A stretch of 64,000 bases of DNA from Silene conica. Its lineage: Eukaryota > Streptophyta > Magnoliopsida > Caryophyllales > Caryophyllaceae. This document shows, one piece after another, positions 47,801 to 59,145 of the stretch. The DNA is taken from positions 78,718,641 through 78,782,640 of the forward strand of contig CM055313.2 of the NCBI GenBank assembly GCA_029255685.2, read 5' to 3'. The translations under genes were made by a program, and so were the position numbers. Numbering within the stretch: the first letter of the stretch is position 1; each line of letters begins with the position of its first letter. A model generated the notes under the pieces. The model saw only the letters and a program-made list of their open reading frames with translations. It searched no databases and was not told where the DNA came from.

Positions 47801-47871
47801 ACTCAAGAAAAAGAGTTGTAAAATTAACCAACCCTTCATCAAAAGGAATTTGGAGCACAGAAATGAGATAA
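38855..47871 (+). CDS. Endonuclease/exonuclease/phosphatase-fold protein (four coding exons)
   Basis: Exons 38855-39645, 46885-47092, 47244-47373 and 47612-47871 have GT...AG borders and consistent phases, giving 462 residues. It resembles the plant protein family typified by Arabidopsis At1g11800 (from memory). The DNase I-like fold is marked by IKIATFNAAL (Asn67), IVGLQEIKA (Glu206), YGNAVLSKWPI, FYCTHLDH (His285) and the final SDHHIV. The usual GDxN near the active site reads AGGLNSL (about 313-317), so the acidic residue is absent; I believe plant relatives share this but cannot check. Between strands one and two lies an insert of about 120 residues, Ser/Asn-rich with a His run (94-99). 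The N terminus is very basic. Substrate unknown. The first intron is 7.2 kb and holds nested DNA transposons. Confidence 0.87.
39646..41111 (+). other. Intron 1, left part
   Basis: AT-rich. A short inverted repeat (GAAGACGGGACACTATCCGTC near 40075 against GGTATCCGTCTTC near 40195) is a likely tiny MITE. No gene seen. Confidence 0.4.
41229..41471 (+). repeat. Four tandem units of 60-61 bp in the CACTA element
   Basis: GAAACCTGTCCT begins units at 41229, 41289, 41350 and 41411, each with CCGGTTTCCTATAT and TCAATTTATT. Confidence 0.93.
41587..41815 (+). other. tRNA-like/old element segment within the CACTA
   Basis: Starts near GGGGCGAACCCACC and includes TGGCTCATTGGTAAAGCC and GGGTTCGAATCCC, an A-box and B-box-like pair. 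It lacks a full cloverleaf. Possibly a SINE-related or hAT fragment. Confidence 0.35.
41974..43643. mobile_element. MULE with about 200-bp TIRs and a FAR1-like fragment
   Basis: Long inverted ends (CAGAAAATTTCCTATGTTAC at left; inverse at right) extend about 195-200 bases each and contain an internal hairpin ACACCACATCATT, CT, inverse. The flanks CTTTTTCAA (41965-41973 and 43644-43652) form a 9-bp duplication, diagnostic of Mutator-like elements. The interior holds minus-strand SWIM-domain coding sequence and a threefold AAAACACTTTGGCGGCAA repeat (about 43373-43457). Confidence 0.93.
42596..43307 (-). pseudogene. FAR1/FHY3-related (FRS) C-terminal fragment with SWIM zinc finger
   Basis: Minus-strand frame beginning after a splice acceptor GTGCAG at 43308. 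It carries the SWIM motif CSCKNFESKGLLCCHAL (CxC...CxH) and the following KVL, SNYILKRWTKD typical of FAR1/FRS proteins, whose ancestors are MULE transposases. A donor TACTG/GTAAGT at 42616 suggests another small exon downstream. The DNA-binding FAR1 domain and the MULE transposase domain are missing, so it is either a captured FRS exon or the remnant of the element's own transposase. Confidence 0.75.
44687..44893. repeat. Tourist-like MITE candidate
   Basis: GGCCCTGTTCTATTC at left is matched by the inverse of GAAAGAACAGGTC at right. The flanking TTA and TAA do not form a proper direct duplication, so the ends are tentative. Confidence 0.45.
45826..45967. repeat. Small MITE, CGGTTTTTCTAATGTGTG family, copy 2
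   Basis: ACGGTTTTTCTAATGTGTG at left and AGACGTTAGAAAAATCGT at right are inverted. Related to 38092-38238. Confidence 0.55.
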
Positions 47872-49183
47872 CTCTTCATGTTTTTGTTTTTTTTGGTTTT
47901 TTGTGTTTTTACCTTTGTGGTGTGTAATTATATAGGGGGCTCCATTTTTAGTATAAAATATCTAATAAAAAAATCATAAATTTTATTATAAGGCAATAAA
48001 TATTAGAGGGTGACTTGTAATTTTTATGAATGGCTCACATTGGTTCTATTATCGTATTTCAGTTGTTTAATATAGAAAGCATTAGCATGTTAAACGGAAA
48101 TTGAACCGTTAGCGATGATTAATAAGTTGTATAAAGTCTTTATCCTTGAAAGAACTATCGTCGCTTATTTATTATTTTAGTGATGGATGAATTTTTTATA
48201 CTATTAGAGTAATTGCAATGGGAGGTTTTGTGTTAGGTTTGTATATCTCGTTGAATAATAAAATTTGTTTTAAAAAAGACAAACTTGGTTTGAAAAGAAG
48301 AACCAAGTTCTTCTCAAAACCAACAAAGGTATAGACATAGCAAATCAATTATAAAGTTCAAATATGACATGTCAATGGAAGAACTTCGTAAAAGGTACTT
48401 TCATTGCACTTAATCTTAGTGTTCTTTTTTCGCACTTTAAATTATCAGTATATTATGAACAGTAATTTAAATTATTATAATCGTTTTATCATCTTTGGTT
48501 ACGATTAAAACTTGTTTATTTTAAATTAGTGCTTATTTATTGAATATTTTTTAATTGAGTGAGATAATGGATTGATGTGCTATAAACTAAGGCACAAGAT
48601 TAGGTGGAGGTCGTTGAGCTAACTTTGTAGGAGTATAATATGTGGTAAATTCGTCATTATTTATGGAAGTGATTAGGTAAAACAAGCATATGGCCAATTC
48701 CCAAGATCTATACTAAATTTACTAATAACAATAATTATTGTTTGATTATTATATGTGACGAACTCACGCGTTAAAATAGAAATGAATTGTTTTATATTAT
48801 TTATAAGAGTAATGTATAATTCACGTATTGACATATTCGATAGGAAGACTTTGACCCGTATATGCTGCTGCATTGAAATCAGTTTACTACGAGTAAATTT
48901 TTAGTTTTGTCAATGTAAAAGGTTTTGACCCATATGAGTTGACTTTGGAACAGATTTAAACCTCCACTCACTTACTCACTAACAGTGGTTGACTGACCTA
49001 GATGATAAACTATGTAATCATAAGAATGGGGATGAATTCATGCTCATCTCGAACGAGAATAACTGCCGAAAGTTATTTATTTCGGCCGAAGGTTATTTAT
49101 TTCGGTAGTTAGCCTCTCTTTTGACGGATATATTTGTCGTAAGTTTGTAATTGGTCAAGTTTTTCCATTTGTATATATAAGAC
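47872..49183. other. Downstream and intergenic DNA
   Basis: Contains the 3' UTR of the phosphatase-fold gene. A possible MITE spans about 48212-48412 (TAATTGCAATGGGAGG against CTTTCATTGCACTTA). At 49062-49113 there is a doubled CCGAA(A/G)GTTATTTATTTCGG. No gene seen. Confidence 0.4.
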
Positions 49184-49188
49184 AAACC

Positions 49189-49448
49189 TGTTAGAATATT
49201 TAATAATATTCGAATGGCCTATTTGTGTCGGGTTTAAATATAAGTTAAACTCATATTAAATATTACGAGACTTTAATATAAAAGACGGTTCGTGATGGAT
49301 CGGTCCCGATTAAAGTAATTAAGTCCGGGAATTATTATGCCCTCTTACCTTACCCTAATATATCCCGTCTTTCACGATAAGGTACGATCGAGTTTCGATT
49401 GTACGAAAAGGTACGTAGTATATTATTATTATTATATGTATATATGTA

Positions 49449-49486
<38 letters not shown>

Positions 49487-49522
49487 TACATATATACATA
49501 TATACATATATACATATATATA

Positions 49523-49553
<31 letters not shown>

Positions 49554-49848
49554 TACGAAACAAGATAATCATTAACAATTATTATCCTGACACAACACAA
49601 AACAATAAACGTACATTGAAACAGAAAGAAGTGAAAGACAGTTTCTTTCTCCATCATTAAGAAACATAAAAGAAGGGTCAAGGAGGAGAATCAATTCTTT
49701 ATACTTCTTGTTTATTGATTGCGTCTGTAAGACATGGACCAAGGTTAGTTCTTTATTCCGTCTTAATTGTATTAGGGTTGAATTAATTCAAGTCTATATT
49801 GATTCTTGGGACTGATTTCATCACAAAAATCATAAAGTTATTCTTACA
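49189..49848 (+). repeat. 5' LTR of the Copia element
   Basis: 660 bp from TGTTAGAATATTT to TTATTCTTACA. It is 113 bp longer than the 3' LTR, almost wholly because of the AT microsatellite. Confidence 0.93.
49428..49552. repeat. AT/ATATGT microsatellite in the 5' LTR
   Basis: (TATATG)n, (TA)n, (CATATA)n, (TA)n, roughly mirror-inverted about its centre and able to fold on itself. The 3' LTR has only about 20 bases here (61176-61196). Confidence 0.95.
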
Positions 49849-49849
49849 T

Positions 49850-49863
49850 TTGGTATCAGAGCA
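49850..49863 (+). promoter_or_regulatory. Primer binding site, initiator tRNA-Met type
   Basis: TTGGTATCAGAGCA directly follows the LTR; same primer class as the first element. Confidence 0.9.
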
Positions 49864-50889
49864 ATTATAGAATTGATTAATTTACCCGCTAAAAGTCACA
49901 AATTATATTGAGTTGCATGTTTTGCTCGTTCGTGATTATGAAAGTGAAAATTGCATGTCTGGTTAGTTCTGTCATTATGACTGTGAATTGGTTGATACTT
50001 CTGCATAATCATTGATATCATACTCATGAGTCGTGCATGATTTTTTTTAATACCACTTTCTTCGTGTTCTTATTCGGCTATCATATATATAGTCTATAAT
50101 AGGTAAAGTATTTAAACATTGATTAGTTTTGTCAGGAATAATAGTATAACAGAAACAATACTTTCATAAATATGGGAATGTCAATCTTATTCTTTGTTTT
50201 TTTGTTGTGGTGTTAGAAGATTGCCTCCTTGGTAAATACCCATTTCTGTTTGTAGTATACAGATTTTTTTAAAGAGTAAAGTAAATGTTTTTGTTTTCTT
50301 ATGGTCAATTTATTTGTAAAGTATCCATGCATTACATTTAATGAATGAATTCTATAATGCATGAACAATGAAATTTCTGGATCATCGGTAAAAGTTTAGT
50401 GATATATTTACCATTAAGTTTAAATGTTTATCTTGTATATCACATGTTAGTCACCAAAGTGGTCTTGTTATATTACATTTAGACATTTAAAAATGAAAAT
50501 TATAAATTGATCATGATTAAAGGGAGATGTTTAAATGATATAATAGTTTGAGTGATCAATTATTTTGTCCTCTATATTTTTTGGGAGATCACCCAAAGGT
50601 GGGTCATTAAAATATAGTTGATGATATAAAAGGATTAATTATTCATAAATTGGGTCTAATAGCATGTATATCCAAAGATAGCATTCTTATTAGATTTCAT
50701 GTATGTTATAATTAATTGTTAAAATATATATATATATATTAACATCAATGATGGTTACTTGTGTTTAAGTGTTGCCCAAAGGTCATTTAAATACTTGTAT
50801 GAAAGTTTTATTTAATATTATTTGAATCTGTATGATAGTTTTTTCAAAGCACTAATGGATAAACATGTATAAATGTTTGCAGCATCTCC

Positions 50890-52264
50890 AAATATGTTTG
50901 CATCTGCTAACTCTTTTGTAAAGTTCAATGGGCTTAATTATGATGAGTGAGCATTAAAGATCCAGTACACTCTGGGTATAATGTCATTGGACATTGCCAT
51001 CCTGACAGATGAGGAACCGATGACCATAACAGATGATAGCTCCGAAGCCGAAAAGTGTTGTTACCAGGCTTGGGAGAAATCTAATAGGTTGGGTTTAAAC
51101 CTTATGAGGATGACAATGGCTGACAACATTAAGCCCTCCATGCCTAAAACAGAGAAAGCAAGGGAATTCATGCTCAAAGTAAAGGAGTGTTCACAGTCGG
51201 ATTTAGCTGACAAGTCAATTGTTGGTAGTTTAATGAGTGAGCTGACTACTAAAAGGTTTGACTGGTCTCAACCGATTCATGATCATGTGACACACATGTC
51301 TAATCTGGCAGCAAAATTGAAGGCTTTAGGGATGGATGTAAGTGATACTTTCTTGGTACAATTCATCATTAACTCTCTACCTTATGAGTTTGGCCAGTTT
51401 CAGGTGAATTATAACACCATTAAAGATAAATGGAACTATCAAGAGTTAAAAGCCGTGTTTATACAGGAGGAGGGGAGATTAAAGAAGATGAAAGATCAGC
51501 AAGCAGTTCATTTCCTGAGTCATGATGGTGCCAGCAGCAGTAAGGCTAAACCGAGTAATAAGGGTAAGAATGGTAAGAAGGGAAAGTCTTTCTTTAAAGG
51601 ACCTGAAAGTGCGATCCAGAAAGAAAAGAAGTGTCACTTTTGCAAGAAACCTGGACACTTTAAGAAGGATTGTCCTAAAAGGAAGGCATGGTTCGAAAAG
51701 AAAGGTAAACATTATAGTTTTGTTTGCTTTGAATCAAATCTTATAGAAGTACCTAATAATACTCGGTGGTTAGATTCTGGTGCAACTACTTATATTTCTC
51801 ACATTAAACAGGGATATCGTATGATCCAGCCCATAAGAGGAGCTGAACAGTTTGTATCCATGGGAAACAGGATGAAGGCACGCATTGAGGGCATTGGGAC
51901 TTACAGCTTAATCTTAGACACTGGTTGTCATATAGATCTTACAGATTGTCTCTATGTACCCGATTGTGCTAGAAATCTTGTATCATTAAGTAAATTGGAT
52001 AATTTAGATTTTAATTTTAAGTTTGGACATGGTGTATTTTCTATGTACCGTAATGAATACTTTTATGGTAGTGGTACTTTGATTGATTCACTTTATAGGT
52101 TCAATCTTGATGTTAAATTTTCTGATTCCTTGTTTTATGTTGAGAGTCAAGGTATTAAACGTAGTCCATCAAATGAAAAATCAGCTTACTTGTGGCATCA
52201 AAGGCTAGGTCACATATCCAAAGACAGGTTAACGAGGTTGGTAAAAGATGAAATTCTACCTTAA
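50890..52264 (+). pseudogene. Copia gag, protease and pre-integrase segment
   Basis: Shows the Copia Gag helical region, a CCHC knuckle (CHFCKKPGHFKKDCP near 51635), the protease motif WLDSGATTYI (near 51768) and the GAG-pre-integrase motif LWHQRLGHIS (near 52190). Fossil coding sequence. Confidence 0.85.
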
Positions 52265-52821
52265 TTGGATTTTAGTGACTTAGATGTGTGTAGACTGCAT
52301 TAAAGGGAAGCAGACTAAACATACAATTAAGAAATCAGCTACAAGGAGCTCTCAGCTTTTAGAAATTATACACACCGATATTTGTGGACCTTTTGACGTT
52401 CCATCTTGGAGTGGTGAAAGTACTTATCACTTTTATAGATGATTTCTCGCGGTATGGTTTTACTTATTTGTTGCATGAAAAGGCTCATTCTGTGGATGTC
52501 CTTGAGATATTCATAAATGAGGTGGAAATGCAGCTAGAAAAGAAAGTAAAAATTGTGAGGTCGGATAGGGGTGGTGAATTTTATGGAAGGTTTACTGAAA
52601 ATGGACAATGTCCTGGTCCATTTGCAAAGCTACTTGAAAGTAGGGGTATTTGTGCACAATATACAATGTCCTGTACACCTCAGCAGAACGGTGTTGCTGA
52701 AAGGCGGAACCGTACTTTAATGGAAATGGTTAGGAGCATGTTAAGTAATTGTTCTTTACCTCCTTCACTATGGATTTATGCATTAAAGACAGCAACATAT
52801 GTTTTAAACCGTGTTCCTAGT
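52265..52821 (+). pseudogene. Copia integrase core segment
   Basis: Contains the integrase catalytic core landmarks FIDDFSRYG, VRSDRGGEF and PQQNGVAERRNRTL. It ends at the nested solo LTR. Confidence 0.85.
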
Positions 52822-54250
52822 TGATAGGCTTATCGCGTACCTAACAAAGATACCCTAGGCTTAACTAACAAATGAATGTAGATAAGGAAGTAGGGGTCGA
52901 TCTCAGGGAGACGGTAGATGCAATATGACAAGCTATGGCTAGAATTCTATCAAGGTCGATTCAATTGATTGATTGGTTTGATGATTAAAACGATAACAAA
53001 TTGAGATGTAAAACAATGATAATAAAAGATCTAGGGAAATAGGTTCACACATGTAAATTAGCAATAATTGATGTCGAATTGGGGAAACATATGATCAAAA
53101 GTTGTCTAGACTTATTAGCAATTATCTCTCGATTTTATTACTAGTCTTAGAAAGATTACTAGCGGGCTCTCGCACTTACTAGGTCGCGCTACAAAACATG
53201 CTTAGCCAAATTCTATCCCCGACTTTCGATCTTAGGAAAAGAATTAACAAGATAACCAATAATTGTGATCAAGAATCAAAGGTTAACAATACATAACAAG
53301 CATGTTATAGAAACAACAAATTAATAATAATAAATCCCAATTCAACAATTATCAATTACTAATCTAACATGGCTTCCCTAAACCCTAGATTATAAAACTA
53401 CTCACTCATGATAATATATAAACTAACAAAGATTGATTTAATTAACATAAACATGATAACAATATATAAATTGGAATTAAAAAGATAATATAAAAGTAAG
53501 GAAAAGAAATTACCAACTTAAGGAAATAAGAACAAGAACTTGATTAATAAGAGTAAAGTAATCTTCAAATAAAACCCGGAACTAAAGCATAAATGTTGAT
53601 GATTAAAAAACTAAGAACATAAAGAAAACTAGGTTTTTGTAGATTTAGGGAAATGTATGAAAAAGCATGAGTAAAATGCTCTCTAGTGATGAGTTTAAAT
53701 ACAAAAACTAGCTAGGAAAGTGAAGAGTTGCTCAGTTGCACAATCCCCGAAAATCCGGGGACCAAACAGTCTTAGGGGGCGCATCAATTGAGGCCAAGAA
53801 TTGCTCAGGTATCAAACCCCAAGATTCTGGGGTTCGAACAAGTCTCGGGGGCGCAGCATTTTGGGTATATGGCTATCTCGCATCAACCCCGAGATTCTGG
53901 GGTTCGAACAGCAATCTGGGGACCTTGCAATCTCTTCTTTTCTTTACTAGTTCTCACTTTCTTGGCTCAAGTACCAACCAAATTTCATTTCTTCTTCCTC
54001 GGGAATGAGTGAATCTTCCCAAAATGCCCTTACATGGCCAAAACTCGCTCCAAGTAGCCTCGTGGTGCTCGGTGAATGCCAAAATGATAGAAAAAGGTCG
54101 CAACCTGCTCCGTTTCCTACAAAATGCAACTAAACATGCAAAACACCTACAACACGGAATTAGCTCATAAAATCACCTCATAAAGTGCAAATTATCATAT
54201 AAAGATGAGCTAAAAGAGAGGTGAAAATCATATAAAAATAAGACACATCA
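52822..54250. mobile_element. Solo LTR, 1.4 kb, target duplication CTAGT
   Basis: Starts TGATAGGCTTATCGCGTACC, ends AAGACACATCA. CTAGT lies on both sides (52817-52821 and 54251-54255). No primer site or coding domain. TGATA...CATCA ends recall Ty3/Gypsy Athila/Tat LTRs. A GC-rich zone at 53746-53925 repeats CCCCGA(A/G)ATTCTGGGG-type hairpins three times. Confidence 0.8.
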
Positions 54251-54255
54251 CTAGT

Positions 54256-54813
54256 AAAGCAGTTCCTAAGACTCCTTATGAACTATGGACGGGAAGGAAA
54301 CCGAGTTTAAGACATCTTCGTGTCTGGGGTTGCCTAGCTGAAGTAAGGTTGTATAACCCAAATGAAAAGAAGCTAGATCCTAGGACAGTTAGTGGTTATT
54401 TCATTGGCTATCCTGAAAAGTCAAAGGGGTATAGATTTTACTGTCCTAATCACAGTACGAGAATAGTAGAGACTGGAAATGCTAGATTCATTGAGAATGG
54501 TCAAACTAGTGGGAGCATTGAATCACGAAAGGTGGACATTAAAGAAATTCGGGTTGAAGTTTCTTCTCCTGAAATTGCACGGGAAATTATTGTACCAATT
54601 ATGCCGTTACAGTCAAATGACATAATGGAACAACAAGAAAATGAAGTGCAAGACCCACAAAATGACAACAACAATGATGATCAAGTCACAATTCAAGGGG
54701 AGAATAATAATAATATGTCACGTGAACAGTCAAGCCAACCTGTAAGGAGAAGAAGGGTAGTCAATGTTCCAGAGGAACAATTAAGGCGATCTATAAGAGA
54801 AAGAAGATCTGCC
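54256..54813 (+). pseudogene. Copia integrase C-terminal segment and linker
   Basis: HLRVWGCLAEV and GYFIGYPEKSKGYRFY are typical of the Copia integrase tail. An Asn/Gln-rich linker follows up to the nested hAT MITE. Confidence 0.8.
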
Positions 54814-54821
54814 ATCCCAGA

Positions 54822-55377
54822 TAGGGAGGGCAACGGGTCGGATCTGGACCGGGTCCAGTAGGATCCAGATCCAGATCCGCATTGTATACCCTGGATCCAG
54901 ATCCGATCCAGACCCAACGGGTCCAAATATGTGAGATCCAGATCCGGATCCGGTCCGTTACGGGTCCAAGTTTCTAACCCCCACATTATAAAAAAACAAA
55001 AAAAACTCATGTGTCATAACACTATTGATATCCATTTTCCGAAATACAATAAAAATGAGAAGTAGTTAGTAGCGTGACAATTATTTTCAACAAAATCTTA
55101 CAAGTAGTAATTATAATTACCAATTAATCCAAACACAACTGAGAAAACAAAATAACTAAGACATAAAACTTCATATTTTTACTTTGAAAACGGGTCCAGA
55201 AATGGATCTGGATCCTTCAGGATCTGCGTAGGAGGATCCAGATCCAGATCCATTTTAAAAGTAGTGGATCCAGATCCGACCCGGACCAACGGATCTGAAA
55301 AAATAGGATCCAGATCCGGTCCATCAGGGTCGGGTCTTACGGATCTGGATCGGATCCATGATCCATTGCCATCCCTA
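54822..55377. mobile_element. hAT MITE, 556 bp, rich in GGATCC/AGATCC words
   Basis: Ends TAGGGAGGGCAA and TTGCCATCCCTA are inverted; flanks are the 8-bp duplication ATCCCAGA (54814-54821 and 55378-55385). About 150 bases at each end consist of reiterated GGATCCAGATCC-like words in inverted arrangement, around an AT-rich centre. Confidence 0.92.
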
Positions 55378-55385
55378 ATCCCAGA

Positions 55386-56015
55386 TGACTACGAGACATA
55401 TAACGTTGAATGTGACTTGAGCATTAGTGAGGATCCCGTCTCATTCCATAAGGCCATGAAAAGTGATAATTCTGATAATTGGTTAATTGCCATGAAAGAA
55501 GAGATGAAATCTATGGATGAAAACAAAGTATGGGACTTAGTAGTGTTACCTGAGGGTTCTAAGGCCGTTGGGTCGAAATGGGTCTATAAGACCAAAAGGG
55601 ACTCTAAAGGTAACATTGAAAGATATAAGGCTCGACTTGTTGCCGAAGGTTTCAGTCAGAAGGATGGTATTGACTATAAGGAAACTTTCTCTCCGGTGTC
55701 AAATAAAGATTCTTTAAGAATTGTTTTGGCTTTGATAGCTCATTATGATCTAGAGCTTCATCAAATGGATGTAAAGACCGCCTTTCTAAACGGTGAGCTT
55801 GAGGAAGAAGTATATATGGACCAACCTGAGGGATTTTCATCCCCGGGTAATGAAGATAAGGTGTGTAGGCTGAGAAAAGTCGATATATGGACTAAAACAA
55901 GCTTCCAGACAATGGTATTTAAAGTTTAATGATACCATCACGTCATATGGGTTTGTAGAGATTACTGTTGATCGGTGTATCTACGTTAAGATCAGTAGGA
56001 GTAGATTTGTTATTT
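55386..56015 (+). pseudogene. Copia reverse transcriptase, first part
   Basis: SKWVYKTKRDSKGNIERYKARLVAEGF, split here for brevity as KWVYKTK and YKARLVAEGF, plus QMDVKTAFLNGELEEEVYM, identify the Copia RT N-terminal half. A nested solo LTR follows. Confidence 0.85.
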
Positions 56016-56020
56016 TAGTC

Positions 56021-59000
56021 TGTAACACCCCCATTTATTTAAGAGCCTTTAGCAAGACATTCTCAAATAAATAGAGCTGTTACCATCTCGGAATGTCCGA
56101 GGTAGTGAACAACAAAGTAAAACAAACCAAAGTACTTTATATAAAATCTGATTAAATTTAAACTTTTGATATTACAACTACTACGCGAAGAATAAAAGTA
56201 CAACTGATAACATCTAAGTATGTGATCTAATTCTAAGTAGGTCCAAGCCATGTCTCTCTCCATGCCCAAGCTCCTAATCCATCTGTCTCTGACCTGTAGA
56301 ATCTACTCCCCATTCCGGATCATCGTAGGTGTACACGAATACACTGTCAACCTCGCGGTTGAGTAGGATAACACAATAATTATAATGCAACAATTATGAT
56401 ATGCAAATGCAATGATATGCTCGAGCTCAATCTCAATCTCAATTCTTAATCTCAATTCTCAATCTCAAACCCGTAACACCCAGCCATACCGAACCTCCCG
56501 GCAGACTATCATCGGTCGTCGCCGAAAACCAGCATAACAGCTGAGGTCACCAGGTCTAGTCCTGCAGAACTAGCCTAGGCCCAATAATATAACATCATCT
56601 CGAATCTGTATCCAATGCTTATGCCATACTCATGAATGCAACGATATAATTATTCAATCATGAAATCAAATAATGAAATGCTCATGCCATTACCAATAAT
56701 CCACAATCAATCTAACCAAAATCATCCTCGTGTCATTCATGCTCATCATCCATAACACACAATACCACATCCATTCATAACACATCATAAAGTATAAGGT
56801 CAGTGTATCCTACCTGGAATAGCAATCTGCAAACTAGCAACCATTGTCTAGAAGTATTCCACCTCGATCCGAGTTCCTATAAATATTACTTAAATCAAAA
56901 GCTATTCGTACAATTACCATCATTAACTCAGTTACTTGATCATGCTCATTTTCATGCCAATTATAAAGTTACTAAAAATGGACTTGCTAAAAGCACTTAC
57001 TAAAATAGCATTCAACATAATCAATTATTACTACTTAATTAGAACTTACTAACTATAGGCTTGTCAACATAGATTTACCCATTATAGCATACGATACCGA
57101 TAACCCAATTACTTATTAATAACCCCAAAACCATCATGAAAACTAATAGATTATGACCATAACATTAGCATAATTGATAGCACAATGATTGTACCAACAT
57201 GTTTACACATAACTTTCACAATCATGACCTTGTTACCATATCTCATAATCATAAAATTATAGAATTTATAAAGCTTATACTAACACTTATAATTCTAATA
57301 GAAATAAGTAAAAGAACTTGTGTGAAAAGAGCCAAAAAAAAACGTGTTAACAGCCCCTCCATGAACCGTGACAACATCAGCCTACTAACAGCCCCTAAGC
57401 GCCTGACCACCACGACTAACACTGCCCCCAACACCACCATGAACCCCTGGCCTCCCCACTGGCACCACCAGGCTCGCCACTGAGCCACGATGGTTCCAGG
57501 GAGGAGGTCACTGACCGTTGAGTGCCACCCAAGACTCCAAACAACGGATCAGAAAACAAACAGACCCCCACAGTCAGCCTGTTTCACCGTTTACACCCCA
57601 AACGAGAACTAGTTTATTTACAGCCACAACAACCACGAACCACCACAACAACCACCAGTACAAACCCCGTGCTACCCACTAACCATCTACCCTAACACCC
57701 ATCAAAATTGTGAAAGACGTTGCATTCGAAAAACCGTGCGAAACAGCCTGCTCAGAAACGCTGTTCTGAAGCGGCTCCTATCAGTTCCTGTCCCCAAACG
57801 AACTTCGGGTTAACACCCTCACGACTCACCCCCAACCGCCGTGACAACCACCACCCTATCACCGTGACAACCAACAATAAAAAAAGACTAAAACTCGAAC
57901 TAAACACAACCTACAACAGAAACGAAACCTACCACCAACATACATGTTTATACTCTGTTTTGAATAAATAAAACGAACAGTTGGCACAACGACAAAACGA
58001 CTATGGTCTGATGGTCCTCGGTGGTTAGAGACGACTCGACTATGGTGAAAACCCTACTACCAACATCATAGTGTATTATTGCATAGAAATCAGATCTCAA
58101 AACACCATAACACGACTGAAATAAGCGAATAAAAGAGAAGGGCAAAATCGCGAAAGACCGAGTCATGGTGAACATACTTACTTGTGCTAGCCAACGAACC
58201 ACCCTAGCAACCCCGAACCACCGTGCAAAACACTCCTTCTTACCCTTGGATGTGGCGGCAGAAGTGTGGTGAAGGTTTGAGTGTGTCGATAGGTCAGAAT
58301 TAGGTTTAGGGTAAGAGTTTTCAAGAAGCGGCATAAGCAAAACAAGGCTGGTATTTGTGTTGTTTGTGCTTTGAATTGACGTGGGCTGGTGGTCTTGGCA
58401 CACAATTCGAGGCCCAAGGCCACATCCCGAACACGGTTTACTAATATGTTGTATCCTCGACCCCCTTACTTACCACATAAAATATAAAACTCGTATTCGA
58501 TGAATAAGTTATCGAACACTAACGTTCAAAAGTACCTATCGACACATCATAAAATTATTAATATAATAAAATAATAAAATAATAAAATACGGCGTATTAC
58601 ATACTCGGCCCATCACGAATATCGAGACACCCTATTAACTATACTTCGTTCACAACCCGTAACTTAAAATTAACGAATAACATAACTAATTATACTCGTT
58701 TACTTGTTTATAAAAACACGGGTATAACATTTAATTTAATATTAAAATAATAATTAAATTAATTACAATAATATAAAATTATTAGTACGATAGTATTTGG
58801 TAGAAAATTAGCAATTACTTAAAATATTAAACAAATTAAGATTTAGATGAAATTACGCCTTAAATACAAAATAAAAACATATATTAACGATAAGTAAATA
58901 TTAAATTGGAAATATATATAAATGTAAATATATTATTAAAATTAAAGAAATACGAATGAATTGTCATTTTATGAAATACTCCTCAATATCCAATGATTAT

Positions 59001-59140
59001 GAAATATGAAATAATCATAGAAATACGGTTTATAAAACAATAACAGTTTACGTAAAATACTTTATAAGCATTCCTTTTGAATGATTGTATAAAACACGGT
59101 TTGACTGTCGTTGATCGAGGCTAAAATACGGGGTATTACA
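56021..59140. mobile_element. Solo LTR, 3.1 kb, target duplication TAGTC
   Basis: Ends TGTAACACCCCC and GGGGTATTACA; TAGTC on both sides (56016-56020 and 59141-59145). No coding domain, primer site or polypurine tract found. Short open frames within (57199-58423) have no recognisable domains. Ends and size resemble the 9053-11776 LTR, though the interiors are not obviously alike. Orientation uncertain. Confidence 0.8.
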
Positions 59141-59145
59141 TAGTC

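Noticed and set aside
49337-49660. 107-residue frame rich in Tyr and Ile
   Set aside because: It is the translation of the AT microsatellite in the LTR.
57199-58423. Several frames of 74-151 residues
   Set aside because: They lie within a solo LTR bounded by TAGTC and have no recognisable domains.
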